A stretch of DNA of 64,000 bases from Branchiostoma floridae (lineage: Eukaryota > Chordata > Leptocardii > Amphioxiformes > Branchiostomatidae). Made by a program: the position numbers and the translations under genes. This document shows positions 1-13,400 of this stretch, piece after piece (position 1 is the stretch's first letter; every line of letters begins with the position of its first letter). The DNA is taken from positions 5,844,012 to 5,908,011 of the forward strand of contig NC_049996.1 of NCBI RefSeq assembly GCF_000003815.2, written 5' to 3'. Under the pieces are notes generated by a model that was not told the DNA's origin, ran no database searches, and worked only from the letters and a program-made list of their open reading frames with translations.

Positions 1-2
1 CT

Positions 3-2605
3 CGTGCTTTGGTGAGCCAAGACATTGTAGAGCTGCTACAGCTCACCTCTATAGCAAAGGCACTTGAACTCAGCAACCTGCTTCAGTTCACGTGTGGCTG
101 TGAGTCACGGGCAGCACAATCTGTGATGCAAGAACTGAGCAATCTTAGTAAGAAGGAGTTTTCTCATTTACAACCAGATGACTTTCAGGGGTCCCACCTA
201 CCTGTAAAGCAAGAGATAGGAAGATCAGTTGAAACGTACAAGAAGTTCATTTTGGTCTGCCTAAATCTTCTGAATGAAAGAAAAGAGCTGGATGTACTAC
301 ATGCTGTCAGCAGAGCCCTGCCAGTTGTAATTATCGTCATGGACCACATCTGGCACAGTAAACAGAGTGATGCATTGAATTATTACTTGAAAAACATCCA
401 ATCATCACATCTTCCCGATAGAATGGTGCTAGAATCAAGAAGTGTGAAAGCTTTTCAGTGCCTGGAACAGCTTTTCACAACCCCCATTCCTGGCTTAAAG
501 TTAGACCTAAAACTTAGCAATGTTCTGACATTTTACTCAGCTGATGAAACAGCCAGACTGGTCTCAGTTCTGAAGAATGTGCCTTGTCTGAGGGCACTGG
601 AACTGTCATACTTAGAGGTAACGCCATCATCACTCCAGCCTCTTTTGTTTGGGTTCAGCCACGTGTCTCTGTTAGAGGAGCTAGATCTTATGCTACGACT
701 TTGTGATGCTGAGATGGAATTCCTGCCGGTTGTGCTGTCCAGTTTTCCACACCTGGCTGTACTTCGTGTTGGAGAGACAGCTGCTGGCATGGCTTCCCTG
801 GCTCCACACATGCGCCACCTGGTGAGACTGAGAGAACTGTGTATCCACAGAAGTGATATCAGTGACACTGATACAGAGTCTCTTGTTGCTGTCCTGCCCA
901 CCTTCACAGCGATGCAGGTGTTGGTGCTTGTTTGGACTGGTATAAGTCCCACAGGCATGTGCATACTAGCCCCTGCTCTGTGTCAGCTAACCAGACTTAT
1001 CAAACTGGACTTAAGTCATAATTATAAAATAGGAGACCCTGGGTTGGAATGTCTTTCAGCTATCCTCCACCACCTCACAGCCATGAAGGTGTTGGTTCTC
1101 ACATCGACAGGTATCAGTGACAAGGGAATATCATCTCTGATCAAGGCTTTGCCTCACCTGGAGGAACTACAGGTGTTAGATGTGAGTAGCAATGACATAG
1201 GAGACACTGGGATTGTCTCACTGGTGCAAACACTCTGCCAGCCAAGCACTTTGGACACAGAGCAAAATCCGCCTGGTGACAAGAGTCTGACCGCAGACCC
1301 CACACTACAGGTGCTGAAAATCGGGTGGAATAAGAGAGTAACAGGAGCCGGGCTGGGGAGGGTCACACAGCTCATCAGTGCACTGCCGGCACTGATCTTT
1401 CTGGACATATCTGGAGAGTCCTGCACTATTGGTCACACGTACACACCCGTACACCTGCCGGACACTGCAGCCATGGCGCTGGCTGAGGCTCTACCCAGAC
1501 TCCCTGCCCTGGAGGGGCTGGCTTTGATGCACATCTCCATGAAGCCTGCAGGGTTCCAGGCTGTGGTGCATGCTGCTGAGGAACACCCAACACTGGAGAG
1601 GTTACAGTGAGTTATATTGGTTTGGGCATACTGTACTCTAGAGTAGCTTAGAAATGTAAGGTGTAGCAAGATACTTTTTTTCAAGTAGCAGCTGAGTAAC
1701 AGTTACTGTAGTGTAATGTGGCTTGACTACAGTTCACATTTCAGAAAGTATTTGATAAAATTATAAGTGGTAAGATATGTGTCTTGTTTGTTTTATGACG
1801 ATTTCCATTAGGCCACAGTAAGTAAATTTTATGGATGACATCCTCTGCAGACTGCAAAAATAGTGCGATAGGGCAAAAAACAAGATGGCTACATTTTCAA
1901 AAATAGGTACCATAAAGTTGTGATGAATGTTGTAACAAGAATTAAAGGGACAAAACATGGTATCAGAGCCAACAAGACATTCATTCCTGTATTCAAGACA
2001 GGTACTGGTGTGGTTAAAGTGACACTAGTGTGGTAGACTGGCATCACCAACAAAGTTGGTAACCACACTCAAGGCTTCCATATTGGTGTCACTTTTACAA
2101 CTATCCAACATAATAAGTTTCATTTCTCCAACTACAGTCCTGGGTACCTCGCAGGTGCCACTCCTACAGGAGCAATTATTAGGCTACAACAGAAACATAT
2201 TTGCTTATTTTGCTACTTTATCGTCATGTTGACCATCCCTGCAGAAGAAAAAAATTCTTGTTTTTCTTCTGAAATCAGGTGAAAATTAATGTGCGCGCTG
2301 ATGTCATCCATAAAAATTACTTGCTGTGGCCTTAGTGTACGTTATCATGACACTACTCTTCCTGGAGTCATACATATATAATGAGATATAAGCGAAATAC
2401 ATGAAATGAAAAACAACTTAACAACTTGTCTTCTTAATATAGACCTGTTAGCTCTTTCACTCACACTTTCTGCAGATGTTATGATGACATGTTACAGTAG
2501 CTTTTGATTTATTCTTCTTTTTTTTTCATTTTCAGCTACTGTAATATTGGAGTCAATGTTCCTGAAGGGGCAGACACCACAGCCAGCTGCCTGAAGTTGA
2601 GCTGA
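3..2605 (+). CDS. Leucine-rich-repeat protein, 3' part (probably an NLR C-terminus)
   Basis: The reading frame is already open at base 3, so the 5' part lies outside the window. The first exon ends at 1606 (donor GTGAGT, phase 2). The last exon is 2536-2605, after a T-rich tract and CAG; it finishes the final repeat (YCNIGVNVPEG) and stops at TGA 2603-2605. About 170 residues of mostly helical sequence containing LLQFTCGCES are followed by ribonuclease-inhibitor-type LRRs, with a clear repeat around LEELQVLDVSSNDIGDTG. In NLRs a segment like LLQFTCG sits between the NACHT/winged-helix region and the LRRs. The likely role is therefore a cytosolic ligand-sensing tail of an NLR, but no NACHT is visible, so this is an inference. 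The terminal 70% is duplicated at 26531-28609. Confidence 0.7.
1808..2335. mobile_element. Non-autonomous DNA transposon in the LRR-gene intron
   Basis: The intron between the last two LRR exons holds a 528-bp block with imperfect inverted ends of about 33 bp. The left end begins TTAGGCCACAGTAAGTAAAT; the right end carries the complement, ending at TGTGGCCTTA. There is no long ORF, so it is MITE-like. The same element sits at the same place in the duplicated copy (about 27811-28336), so it predates the duplication. A half-copy motif (GATGTCATCCACGGCCACAG) occurs near 44939. Confidence 0.6.
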
Positions 2606-3084
2606 GTTCCCAACATGCTGAGCTGTCCTGCAAATGGTCTCAGCTGAGGTCAGCATATTGTATGTAAATACAGAGGTAATAGCCAGTACTGAAGTTGGGG
2701 ACATAGATAGAGAAGTTTATTTTGTTTCCATTCAAGATGGAAGGAGCTTCCAAATACAATATAAAATGTATTGTATCCATCCTAAAGCCACAGTGCATCA
2801 GCATGTGTAAAGTGTGGGGGCCACAGGTGAAACTGCAATGTAGCTTTTGGCAAAATCTTCTTAGAAGATTAACTGGACCATGGAAAACGTATTTCTATTT
2901 AATACGTAGGTAGCTAAGACAGAGATGTACATGATGAAGTGCAAAATATGCAAATTGGGACTTAATTTGCATATCTAATGAGTAGAATCTATATTTGTAG
3001 TGTTTTTCATTATAGGACTCAAATACATGTACATGAGTTTGTGGTAAGTGGAACAGCTACAGATATAATGCATATAAGTCCTTA

Positions 3085-5386
3085 ATTACCTCCATGAAAT
3101 GTCATGGAATGGAGGTTATATTTTCTGTTATGTGTCTCTGTCTGTGTAGAAGATTACTCAAGAACGGCTGGATGGATTGGTTTCATACTTGTTGTGTTGG
3201 TGGGGTGTGATAAAAGCTCGAATCGATGAGATTTTGGGCGCCGTATCTGTCGTTATAATCGATGTAATAATATCAGAAATCACCCCTATATTTGAGATAT
3301 ATTGGTACAGGCATCGTGCTTTATGTGTTTGTTAATGGGCTTAGCTGCAAGCAGATAGTGAGGTGACAGCTGTTTGGGGAACCCCCAGTAGTTTTATTTA
3401 TGTCTGCTTAGTACTGTTTGAAATATTTGTAACAGTTGGCACAGTAGTTTTATTTATGTCTGCTTAGGACTGTTTGAAATATTTGTAACAGTTGGCACAT
3501 TAGTGCTGCTGTTTGCCAAGCCCAACATTCTAGAACATCTGTTTTGGGAGGCGGACAATTTTGATTGTGATAATAAATTGCATGTATCATTGTATGTACT
3601 TGTGCGTTTGGGGACACAGTGTGTTATATTTCGTTTGTGTTGTTAGAGGTTTTGTGGTGCGCCTTGCGTAACGCGGGAGTTTCGTTAGTATGTAATTGGA
3701 TGTATGACATATCTAATATGTGGATGTGTTAGGTAATCCCTTATCTGAAAAGTTGTTGCGTATAGCAACTGGTTAGGGTAATGTAACAGTTAACTCCTTA
3801 AAGCAACTGTTTCCCGATGCTGGGCAACTGTTTCCCGATGCTGGACAATTTGAATATGATAAATAACTTTGTATTTAGCCACTTGTGCCTTTGGGGACCT
3901 GGTGTGTTATACTTCGTTTGCGCTGTTAGATTTTGTGCTCCGCGTGGCTTATGCTGATGTTGTGTTGGTAAGTACTTGCATTATTATATATCGGGCATCA
4001 ACTTGTCCCCGTATCCTACATGTAGGTATTGGTTGACGGATATTTCATGTCCTTTTGGTTGTGTTGATGATGTGTTTGTATCCTGTATTGTATTTCTTGT
4101 ATTTCATTATTGAATTTGTCATATGTCATATGACAAAGACAAAACATACAGTTGCGATTTTACCCAGTATGTAGAACATAATGCCTGTCTTGGAAAATGA
4201 GTGGTTACTGTCTGTGGTATTTGCACCTATATTTTGTTCCCGTTTGCGATATTGATATATGGTTTGGTGTGCCCGGTGTACACAGTCGCCCTACGATGCA
4301 CGTTGATTCCTTGGTTTTCTCGTCTGTGTACAAGATTACTCAAGAACGGCTGGATGGATTGGTTTTCATACTTGTTGTGTTGGTAGGGTGTGATGAAAGC
4401 TCAAATCGATGAGATTTTGGGCGCCGTATCTGTCGTTATAATTGATGTAATAATATCAGAAATCACCCCATATCTGCGATATATTGGAACAGTCATCGTG
4501 CTTTAAGTTTAAGTGTTTGTTAATGGGCTTAGCTCCAAGCAGATAGTGAGGTGATTTGTTTGACAGCTGTTTGGGGAACCCCGAGTTTTTTTAATATGAT
4601 AATTAGTTTTATTTATGTCTGCTTAGGATATCATGGAGATGTGAAACGTAAGTATAATTGTAAGAAGTTGAGGTACATTTAACGGTAATGCTTAACAGGT
4701 ATGGATGTCTCACATACTGTACTGCTGCTTTGAGTGACATGGTGATTAAAATGCCATTAGGTCCTCTCATCTTAGATGGGTTGGGTGTCAGAAGTTTTAT
4801 GGGCGATACAGATGTTCTGATTTCGTTACAATAAGGGACAGTTGTTAGTTGTCTCTTTCGTAGCCAATGGTACTTGTTTTTTAGCAGACGGGGTTGGCGC
4901 CAAGTATTGATCTTACAGTTGGTGTAGGGCTGTCAGAGGAAAGTGTGCATCTCGTTTTTGTACCATGTGAACAGCTGATGTTATGACATATTGGTGGAAA
5001 ATCAAATCACCATCTGACTAAAGTTGGCCACATCCCTTCTTCTTTCTGAGTTTCCCAACTTCCTCCCACCACACCGCTCTGTGGCACATAGTCGAACCTC
5101 AATAATGCTGACAACCTCAGACAGTTTAAATGCCAAAAAACATCAAGCTTAAGGAACACTACGCTACCATATGCCATTAACCTCTTAAACGCACATTACA
5201 CAATTAAGTGTCACATTTTAATAATTACTAATCAGATGGACATCCTCTGTGTCATTTAATAAATACACCACTACTTTCCCATAACATTTATAACCATTAC
5301 TCTCAAATACAACCGACTATAAACATACATACCATCCACAAAAAAGCAATAAATATTTCATGGAGGTATGAGGTCCCCGAACTCTA
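3085..5386. mobile_element. 2.3-kb insertion with short terminal inverted repeats
   Basis: Present in duplication copy A and absent from copy B. It begins TACCTCCATGAAAT at 3089 and near its right end carries the exact complement ATTTCATGGAGGTA. Inside is a direct repeat: 3140-3300 and 4320-4480 share the text around ATTACTCAAGAACGGCTGG, and a 68-bp stretch is duplicated at 3380-3500. No coding capacity was seen. The right boundary is uncertain by about 25 bp because the flanks have diverged. Confidence 0.6.
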
Positions 5387-6049
5387 GTTTCCATATTTTT
5401 AATCAATGAAAAGGTGCCATAATTCTTCTAAGTGGTAAAAGGTTTGACTTTTAAGATTGTGACAGATGTAAGTTGCTCAATGTTTTTTTTATTGCTCAAT
5501 GTTCAATAACATCAAAAGGATGTATATTCGATGTGAATGTTTACATGTATATTCATTGAATTCTTGTCACAGATTGTCATTAGATCTAAACTCCAGAAAG
5601 GAGTGCTGTTTTCAAATAGATAATGTTTCAATGAATAAATAATCAGCCGATATCTTTTCAGAATTGCACTTGTGGTGAATTACGCACTGTGTGTTTGTAA
5701 AAGAACAAGGCACTCACTAAACCCATACAGACCCTGTCCATGCATGTCCCAGCTTCCGCAAGGTTGGCGAAATGACGCACAAAGTTATTGAAGCATGTTA
5801 GGCCTTTTGAAAATGAACGTTTTGTATCGGTTCACTATTGGTTGAAATTCTTTTTCCGACAGTGCTCTTTGTTATATGCGGAAAAAAGACAGTCCATGTC
5901 TACAGGATGAAGGTGAATATTTGCGCTACAGAAATAGTCCAACAGCAGAGCTGAGGAAAATATTAGACGAATTGTGCAGATTTGGTGAACACAAAATCAA
6001 AGATATTACGTATGGGTTTGGTATTGACCGTCATACTTCTCCTTGATAT

Positions 6050-7121
6050 TAAATGCGACACACAGACACACTTGTTCATGGTACTGAATATCAGACACAA
6101 GCCCACCTTTTTGTTATACTAAACATCACATACACACACGCAGGGCCACAGGCACACCTGTCCTTGGTACTGAACATCACACACAGACGCACCTGTCCTT
6201 GGTACTGAACATCACACACAGACGCTTCTGTCCTTGGTACTGAACATCACACACAGACGCACCTGTCCTTGGTACTCAAATCACACACAGACGCACCTGT
6301 CCTTGGCACTGAACATCACACACAGACGCACCTGTCCATGGTACTGAACATTACATACAGACACACCTGTCCTTGGTACTGAACATCACACACAGACGCA
6401 CCTGTCCTTGGAACTGAACATCACACACAGGCGCACCTGTCCTTGGTACTGAACATCACACACAGACGCACCTGTCCTTGGAACTGAACATCACACACAG
6501 ACGCACCTGTCCTTGGTACTCAAATCACACACAGACACACCTGTCCTTGGTACTGAACATCACACACAGACGCACCTGTCCTTGGAACTGAACATCACAC
6601 ACAGAGGCACCTGTCAGTTGTTCATGGTACTGAATAGACGCACCTGTCCTTGGTACTGTTTTTGTTTCACTGAACATCGCGTACACATGCACACACACTG
6701 TCCATTGTACGGAATGTCACACACAAACACACCTGTTCATGGTACTGAATATCACACACAGATCCACCTTTTTGTTTCACTGAACATCGCGTACACACGC
6801 ACACACACTGTCCATGGTACTGAACGTCACACGCAGACACACTTGTTTATGGTACTGAATATCACACACAGATCCACCTTTTTGTTGTACTGAACATCAC
6901 ATCGCGTACACACGCACACACACTGTCCATGGTACTGAACGTCACACACAAACGCACCTGTCCTTGGTACTCAAATCACACACAGACGCACCTGTCCTTG
7001 GTACTGAACATCACACACAGACGCACCTGTTCATGGTACTGAATATCACACACAGACACACTTGTTCATGGTACTGTACATCACACACAGACCCAGCCTT
7101 TTGTTATACTGAACATCACAT

Positions 7122-7158
<37 letters not shown>

Positions 7159-7255
7159 CCATGATACTGACCATCACACACAGATGCACCTGTCCTTGGT
7201 GCTGAACGTCACAAATAGACACACTTGTTCATGGTACTGAATATCACACACAGAT
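6050..7255. repeat. Minisatellite, ~33-bp unit with CA-rich parts
   Basis: More than 30 degenerate units, typically CACACAGACGCACCTGTCC followed by TTGGTACTGAACAT. The unit length varies and some units fuse with CA runs, including a pure (CA)n tract near 7122-7155. Open frames across it only reflect the repeat. Confidence 0.9.
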
Positions 7256-7640
7256 CATTTAAGTCTTTAAACCCTTACATTATGATTTTTTTTCCTGGTG
7301 GTAGCTGAGGGGGATTCAGATGTAGCTTTATTTTGTAACATTTAAAAAGCGTCGCCTGGCAGTCCACAATGGCAGTGCACTTATTTACTATCAAAGATAT
7401 AATTGTTAAAGCTTGTGGAAAATTTACTTGGAATGTATTTCAGAGCATACAATTGCAGTGCTAGTATATATTGCCAGACGACGCTTTTAATTCATGATCT
7501 AAGATCCTTTTGCAGAAGATCATCTACTTCTGACAAAAATCGCTTGATGCCTGTTCTAGGTGCAGAACAAACACACAGACAGACACACCCAAACCTCCAT
7601 CACCATATAAATCTTTCTGTGCGCGAGGTTTAATTTAAAC

Positions 7641-7900
7641 TGGATAGACCTCTCACGTTTAGCTTATATGCGCTCCCTTACGTTATATGTTGCGTTTTTC
7701 TGTTTAATATACGGTATGTATAATCTATTTCGAACCGCGGTTTATGCAAAGAAGGGGAGACCTCTTCCATTTAGCTTATTTGTTGCCAAGACGTATATTC
7801 AATGTTGCGTATTTCTGTAAAACATACGACAAGATTAATCTTTGAATCCGCGCAGTTTAATCGCACAAGGGGAGACCTCCCCCGCTTAGCTTATTTATGT
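7641..7900. repeat. Three degenerate ~114-bp tandem units
   Basis: AGACCTCT..TTAGCTTAT recurs at about 7645, 7758 and 7873, each time followed by a TGTTGCGT.TTTCTGT segment. The rest of 7256-8389 shows nothing I can name. Confidence 0.55.
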
Positions 7901-8389
7901 CTCTATATATAAACAATATACACACACATACATACACGTACAGTAACCTACGAATCGCAGAAATAACAAACGCCCATTTTGTGCGTACGTTTTAATATAA
8001 AACGCTCGCTTTTTAACATTTTAGTGTCTTGCAAACATGTTCAAGAATGGTAAGCATGCACGTATGAAATCAGAAAAACCCTGCATGTGACATGTGTTCG
8101 TTGTTTTTAACACAGCTTTGTCAGCAACGTCTTGTATAGGATCCAAGCTGCCTGTTACTAACGATATCGTTGCTGTAATTGCAACAGTTATGAAATTATA
8201 CCCATATATATGAGTTATATTAATATGATAATGACACACATTGTCCGGTCATGCTGTTAACAATAACACACAATCTAATAGTAAATTCCTAATAAAGTGA
8301 CAGAGTAAATGAAACAGTAGCTAAAATGCAACAGCTGGATGTTTTCTGTTGGTCTTTGTCAGTAGGCCTAGCCGTTTGCAATAGCCATC

Positions 8390-8635
8390 GGCTAGTTAGG
8401 CATCCCAGGCTGTACATGTAGTTCCTTCCAAGCTGTTGGCTAGTTAGGCATCCCAGGCTGTACATGTAGTTCCTTCCAAGCTGTTGGCTAGTTAGGCATC
8501 CCAGGCTGTACATGTAGTTCCTTCCAAGCTGCTGGCTAGTTTGGCATCCCAGGCTGTACATGTAGTTCCTTCCAAGCTGTTGGCTAGTTAGGCATCCCAG
8601 GCTGTACATGCGTAGTTTCTTCCAAGCTGTACCAT
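8390..8635. repeat. Minisatellite, ~48-bp unit, five copies
   Basis: The unit begins GCTAGTTAGGCATCCCAGGC and continues TGTACATGTAGTTCCTTCCAA; copies are nearly identical. The open frame on the minus strand across it is a by-product. Confidence 0.9.
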
Positions 8636-8640
8636 TACCA

Positions 8641-9489
8641 AGAATGTAAGTAAAGCTGTCACAGTTTGGCTCCAGGGTTGTGTGGGTGTGTTTACACAAC
8701 GGATCGATACTTGAAGTGACAGAAGATATAAATGGAACAAGAGTCTATGTAATACGACGATTTTTTTTCTGAAGAAAACGCAAGGTATTCACAAGAAGGT
8801 CACTCTTTTTTGGGTCCTTATCTATGTTTGGGGTCAACCCCAGGACACACTGAAAACACCCGACGGCCACATGCTCTTCCTAGTTGGACGAATATAAAGA
8901 TAAATAAACATTAAAGGTACTCAAAGTCAGGAGCAGTAGAATTTTTTGTCAAGATCAAAAATATTCGGATTGACAAAACATTTAATATGTTATCCAATTC
9001 AGTTTATAACTAGAAAGGCCGACATTTGCTCATAAGCAAATACACCATATTTCAATCCATCTCTTTGACCTACTTAAAACATCATCCCACTGCAAAATTG
9101 GTTTAAAAAAAGTTGCCCCCATACTAGAATGGACTCCTCCATAACACCCTTATCTATGCATCATTAACCACTTTCCCATTCCTTGTGCTAAATCTACTCC
9201 CATACCAAATTTCAGATCAATCTGCTTTTTTTGTGGCAAATGTACCAAAAATATTCATTTTTGGTCAAAAACGGCAAAAATACCATCCTTAACAGCTTTA
9301 ACGTGTGATAGAGTCCTGTGGGCACCTTCACACCAAATTTCAGGTAATTTGGTTTTAGTACAAAGGCATAGGAGCCAAAACTATACATTGTTTGTCAAAA
9401 AAGGGGGGAAATTCTGCATAACTCCACAAAAAACAACACATTTCAATCCATGTATGGATGTACACTGTGTCTGTATTCTCTCTTTATAA
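8641..9489. other. Intergenic, dispersed-repeat remnants
   Basis: No gene seen. From about 9000 the text (AACTAGAAAGGCCGACATTTGC, then ACCAAATTTCAGG and CAAAAACGGCAAAAAT phrases) matches the family found again near 29610 and 31900-32420. The 3' UTR of the receptor gene must lie here, but I found no convincing AATAAA. Confidence 0.5.
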
Positions 9490-10413
9490 TTACTTGGTCA
9501 GATACATGGTCATGGGCACGGCCACGGCAACGCTGATGACGTACAGGACAAGGCACAGTCTGTCCAGGACCTTGGTCAGCAGGGTGTAATCGGACACCTC
9601 CGGCTCGTTCTTCACCGCCTTGGTCAGCTCCTCCACGCTGTGGATCAGGTTACTGAAGCCAGAGGTCATGGCGGCCTCCAGGCGGCTGGGCGGGCCGGAC
9701 GGCTGGCAGGGTGTCCCGGAGACATCAGCGGGGGTCTCTACGTTGGCCTCCGCCACGCCATCGGCAGGGGCCACGCGGTTGGTCCGCTTAGGCCAGGCCA
9801 GCTTCCCGCCGGTATGACCTGTCTCTCCATCGTCGCTCGCAGCCTCCTTCTCTGTAAGGTCTCCGAGAAGCAGGAACCTGTACATCAATACGAAGGAACT
9901 ATGGTGATTAGGATGTCTACATTCATTCACATACACAACTATTATGGATAAGTGCATGCTCTAGCGTAAAGGTCGCTTTATAGAGGATGTACTGAACAAA
10001 ATGTTGTCACCAGGGTTCCTCCACGACAAAATCAGTTGAGTCTGCCTGCTGTGGAGAAGAATATTCTTTTCTTGATTTCATGCTTGCTATTGCAGATGAA
10101 ATTTAAATAAAGCTGCCAATCGGATTCGGTTAAGCTTCGCGTCGTTCAGCGCAGCACCAAGTGTGAAAAGCTATTTATAACTTAAGCCAACAAGCATTGA
10201 CAACCATCAAAAATATGGAAACAAGTCGCGATGTAAAGGGCTTCGTACAGAGTTTGCTTTTTTAGTAGATGAGTACGTACCCTGCCATGTAGCGGAGGAA
10301 GAAAGTCTTCGCCATTGGAGACAGGCCCCCCTCCTTGTCGTGGAGGGTGATGATGTAGATGGTGAAGAACAGGAAAAGTCCCATCATCGCCATGTACACG
10401 ACGATCAGCGATG
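9490..10413 (-). CDS. Receptor exons 17-18: M3, cytoplasmic loop, M4
   Basis: Exon 10413-10281 encodes M3 (SLIVVYMAMMGLFLFFTIY). Exon 9877-9490 encodes an acidic, Pro/Gly-rich intracellular loop of about 100 residues and M4 (VLDRLCLVLYVISVAVAVPM), ending MYLTK and TAA. The loop length is ordinary for the family. Confidence 0.92.
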
Positions 10414-13400
10414 CTGTAACATCACCCGTGGTTAACAGTTACCGGTATGTTCCATGACATCAGATTAAAAAATATCAGAAAACGAGGTCCTTGAATCACG
10501 ACCTAATTGACATGTTCCTGGACTGCGTTTTTCTACCAGTTCTTTCGGGCCCTCAGAACGGCTGCTGAGGAGCTACCGAAATGTCGGCCAGGTGCAAGAA
10601 CCTACTGTTCCAGTTTCCAGAATACAAAATTAATCGAACTATTTTGTGCTCAAATAGCAATAGACAAAAATAAGGACAGCACAACTTTCCTCACCGAAAA
10701 ATGGTAGCGCCCCTTTCACAGGAAGTACATCCGTGACAAACACGAGAGACACGACCATGGAGAGCAGGATGGTCACTCCGAAGGAGATCCGGTCTCCCTT
10801 GTCTATGGGCATGACGAAGGTGATGGTCATCAGCACCGCCAAGATGACGCAGGGGGCAACAGTCGTGGCGATGTGGAACAGCGGGATCCTCTTAAGATGA
10901 ACAGCGAAGCACGCCGTCTTGTTGCCTTCTGTGAAGATCTTGTCCTTCCGCTTCCATTCGCCCTCCTGTTGAGTTGGAGACCAGACGTCACAGGTACTTT
11001 CCCCTCCGCATTCTGTATTTCACAAATCATTTTTATACATTATTTATGTTCTAAATTCCTATGCAATTTTCGCTACGGAATTTTTGGCAACCTTGCTGCT
11101 ACCTTCTAAATGCCCATACGTTACTGACTAGCTCATACCGCCTTTGTGAAAGCATCTTTGTGCATTTCAGGATTCCATTATAGCATGAAATAAGTCCTTT
11201 CATCGAATATTTGCAAAACCTTACCGATGGTGTGCCTGATCGCAGAGGACACAGAGAAACAGATGTGGCATTCCATGGTGTCGGCAGGGAAGAGGAACGG
11301 GTCTGCATCACAGATGGTGCTGGTCAGAGTCTCCACCCTCCATGTTACCGTACCGTCAATGGTGATCAGAAGCGGTACGTCCTTCGGCAGTCCCGGGTAC
11401 GAAGGATCAGCACTGTGGAAAATCAACAAAGTCTCATCATTTCTCAGTTTTCTGACAACCCTTGTTTCCACGCCTCGTTCTTGTACTGTCCAATCATGGT
11501 TGTGTTGCACTGAAGTAGAAAAGTTGCAATATTCTGGTAAAATAACATTCCTTGTATGTCTGGAAAAAAGTAATCTGCAATCTTAATCTTGTTAGTTAAA
11601 AAGACAAGACTTTCTGCGAAAATCTACATTGTTACGGCGCCAAAATACCCTTGTTTACCTGCTATCTACCAGAATGATAGAACTGCTCGCAGAATTGTCT
11701 TCAGGGTCGTCATAAATATTGGTCGTGTTCATATTGGACTAAGGTTTAATCAACAAAATCATTGTTTGCCTGTTAAGATTGCCATCTAAATTCATTAAAT
11801 TTCTGGAAATATGATAAAAAAAGATTTAGCAAGGTTCCATCTTATCCCATGATAAAAGTTTAAGAAGAGACTACTACATACTTCCTCTTCAGAGTAAGTG
11901 TAGGGATCCAAATGCTGCTGCCCGGGACGCTGATGGTCTCGATGTTCCTGTAGTACTCTGGCTCCCATTTCAGCCGGCTGTCCTGCCAGGTCTGAAAGAA
12001 AAGAAAATATATTATAACAATAGAAAGTTTATAACAATTCATAACAATAGAAACTAAACCTCTCCATGAAGAAATGGCAGAATTATATATTTTCTGAAAT
12101 TTACTTGGCTCAACTTACGAAGTCAATGACTACAGCAGCAATCAGCAGCTCTCGTTTTTCGTCCTGAAATAAAAGTCACAGCATTGATTAGTTGATTGTT
12201 TGTTTTTTATCCTTTTGTTGTCTAGTTGTGGTAAACAACACAGATTTTTAAGTGTGTTATATATAGATGCTTACACTTACCAGGTCGACGATCTGTTCCA
12301 CAGAGCCTTTGAAACTGATGACGGACAGGGATCGGTTCTCAGTCTTAGGTGCCTGGTTTGGGCTGTACACGACGAACAGATCCTCTTCCAGCTTCCCCCT
12401 GATATCCACTGAGGAAAGGAGAAGTATACGCCCATCGTTATTTAGAAGCCCAAAATACTAACGGAAGAAACTTTCAACTTATCGTACGACAATGATCGAT
12501 TTCTATACCCATATCTCGTCTTTAAAATACTACACTGTAGATAAAGTCTTTACCACTTCCCTACTTTTTCAAATTTGTATATTAGATTAATCAAATTGCT
12601 ATCCTATACTGCCAAAGTCTACAACAATCACCTGAACAGCTGGGCTTGTCATCAGGTTCCCAGATCCCTCCTTCAGTACACCTCATGTCGCTGTAAGACC
12701 CGTTCTCCAGGGAGTACCCCACGTCGCAGGTGTACGCCACCTTTTCTCCCACGTTGTAGAACCTTTTGACAGGAATTCTCTTTCCGTAGTTTGGAGGACC
12801 CAAGTCCCAGCAGCCGACAACGTCTGGGTTACACGTTAGAAAAGGCAATAAAAACTATCCATCAATAAACATACATACATACATGACAACATGACATTAT
12901 CGAGGTTTTAAAGGCCCTAGAACCAAGAAGATCGATTTAAGTGGCCTGGTTTAAGTGGCATGGTGCAGAGGATGTCTCCGAACTTGGCAATACAACTTAC
13001 TGCACGGAATGACGTCACACTCCTCCTGGCTGCCATCTTCCACCAGACAAAATGGCCGCTCGTGACCGGTAGGGTTGCGGCAGTAGTTGTTCTCCAGGTT
13101 AGCCCAGGGATACTCGGTCTTGTAGAAACCGGCCTGCGCAGTGGACCACTCCACACATTCTACCCCGGAAGCAGTTTTACTCCATGCACCGCGGTAGTTT
13201 ATGCCGCTGCCATGGTAGCAAACTGGGAAAGATAAAAATGACCATACATCAGTACTTTATCATATATTGTTCTACATAATGCATTACTGAATGTGTGGTA
13301 AAATCAAACTTTCTGATCTATGATGTGATTGTGCAGGAAATGGTGACATCTAAGCGACGTAACGATTTGAAGTGCTACTGTAAAAGGAGAGCAGTGAATA

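Larger units (their letters stand above)
536..5742 (+). repeat. Segmental duplication, copy A (with insertion)
   Basis: Bases 536-3084 and 5387-5742 match 26531-29093 and 29094-29440 in the same orientation at high identity, through exon, intron, transposon and 3' flank. Copy A is interrupted at 3085-5386 by sequence that copy B lacks. Bases 5743-6050 show nothing recognisable. Confidence 0.85.

Noticed and set aside
6050-7255. Possible CRISPR-like array
   Set aside because: Units are direct repeats without unique spacers and the DNA is eukaryotic; it is a minisatellite.
8289-8699. 136-residue minus-strand ORF
   Set aside because: Almost all of it is five translations of one 48-bp repeat.
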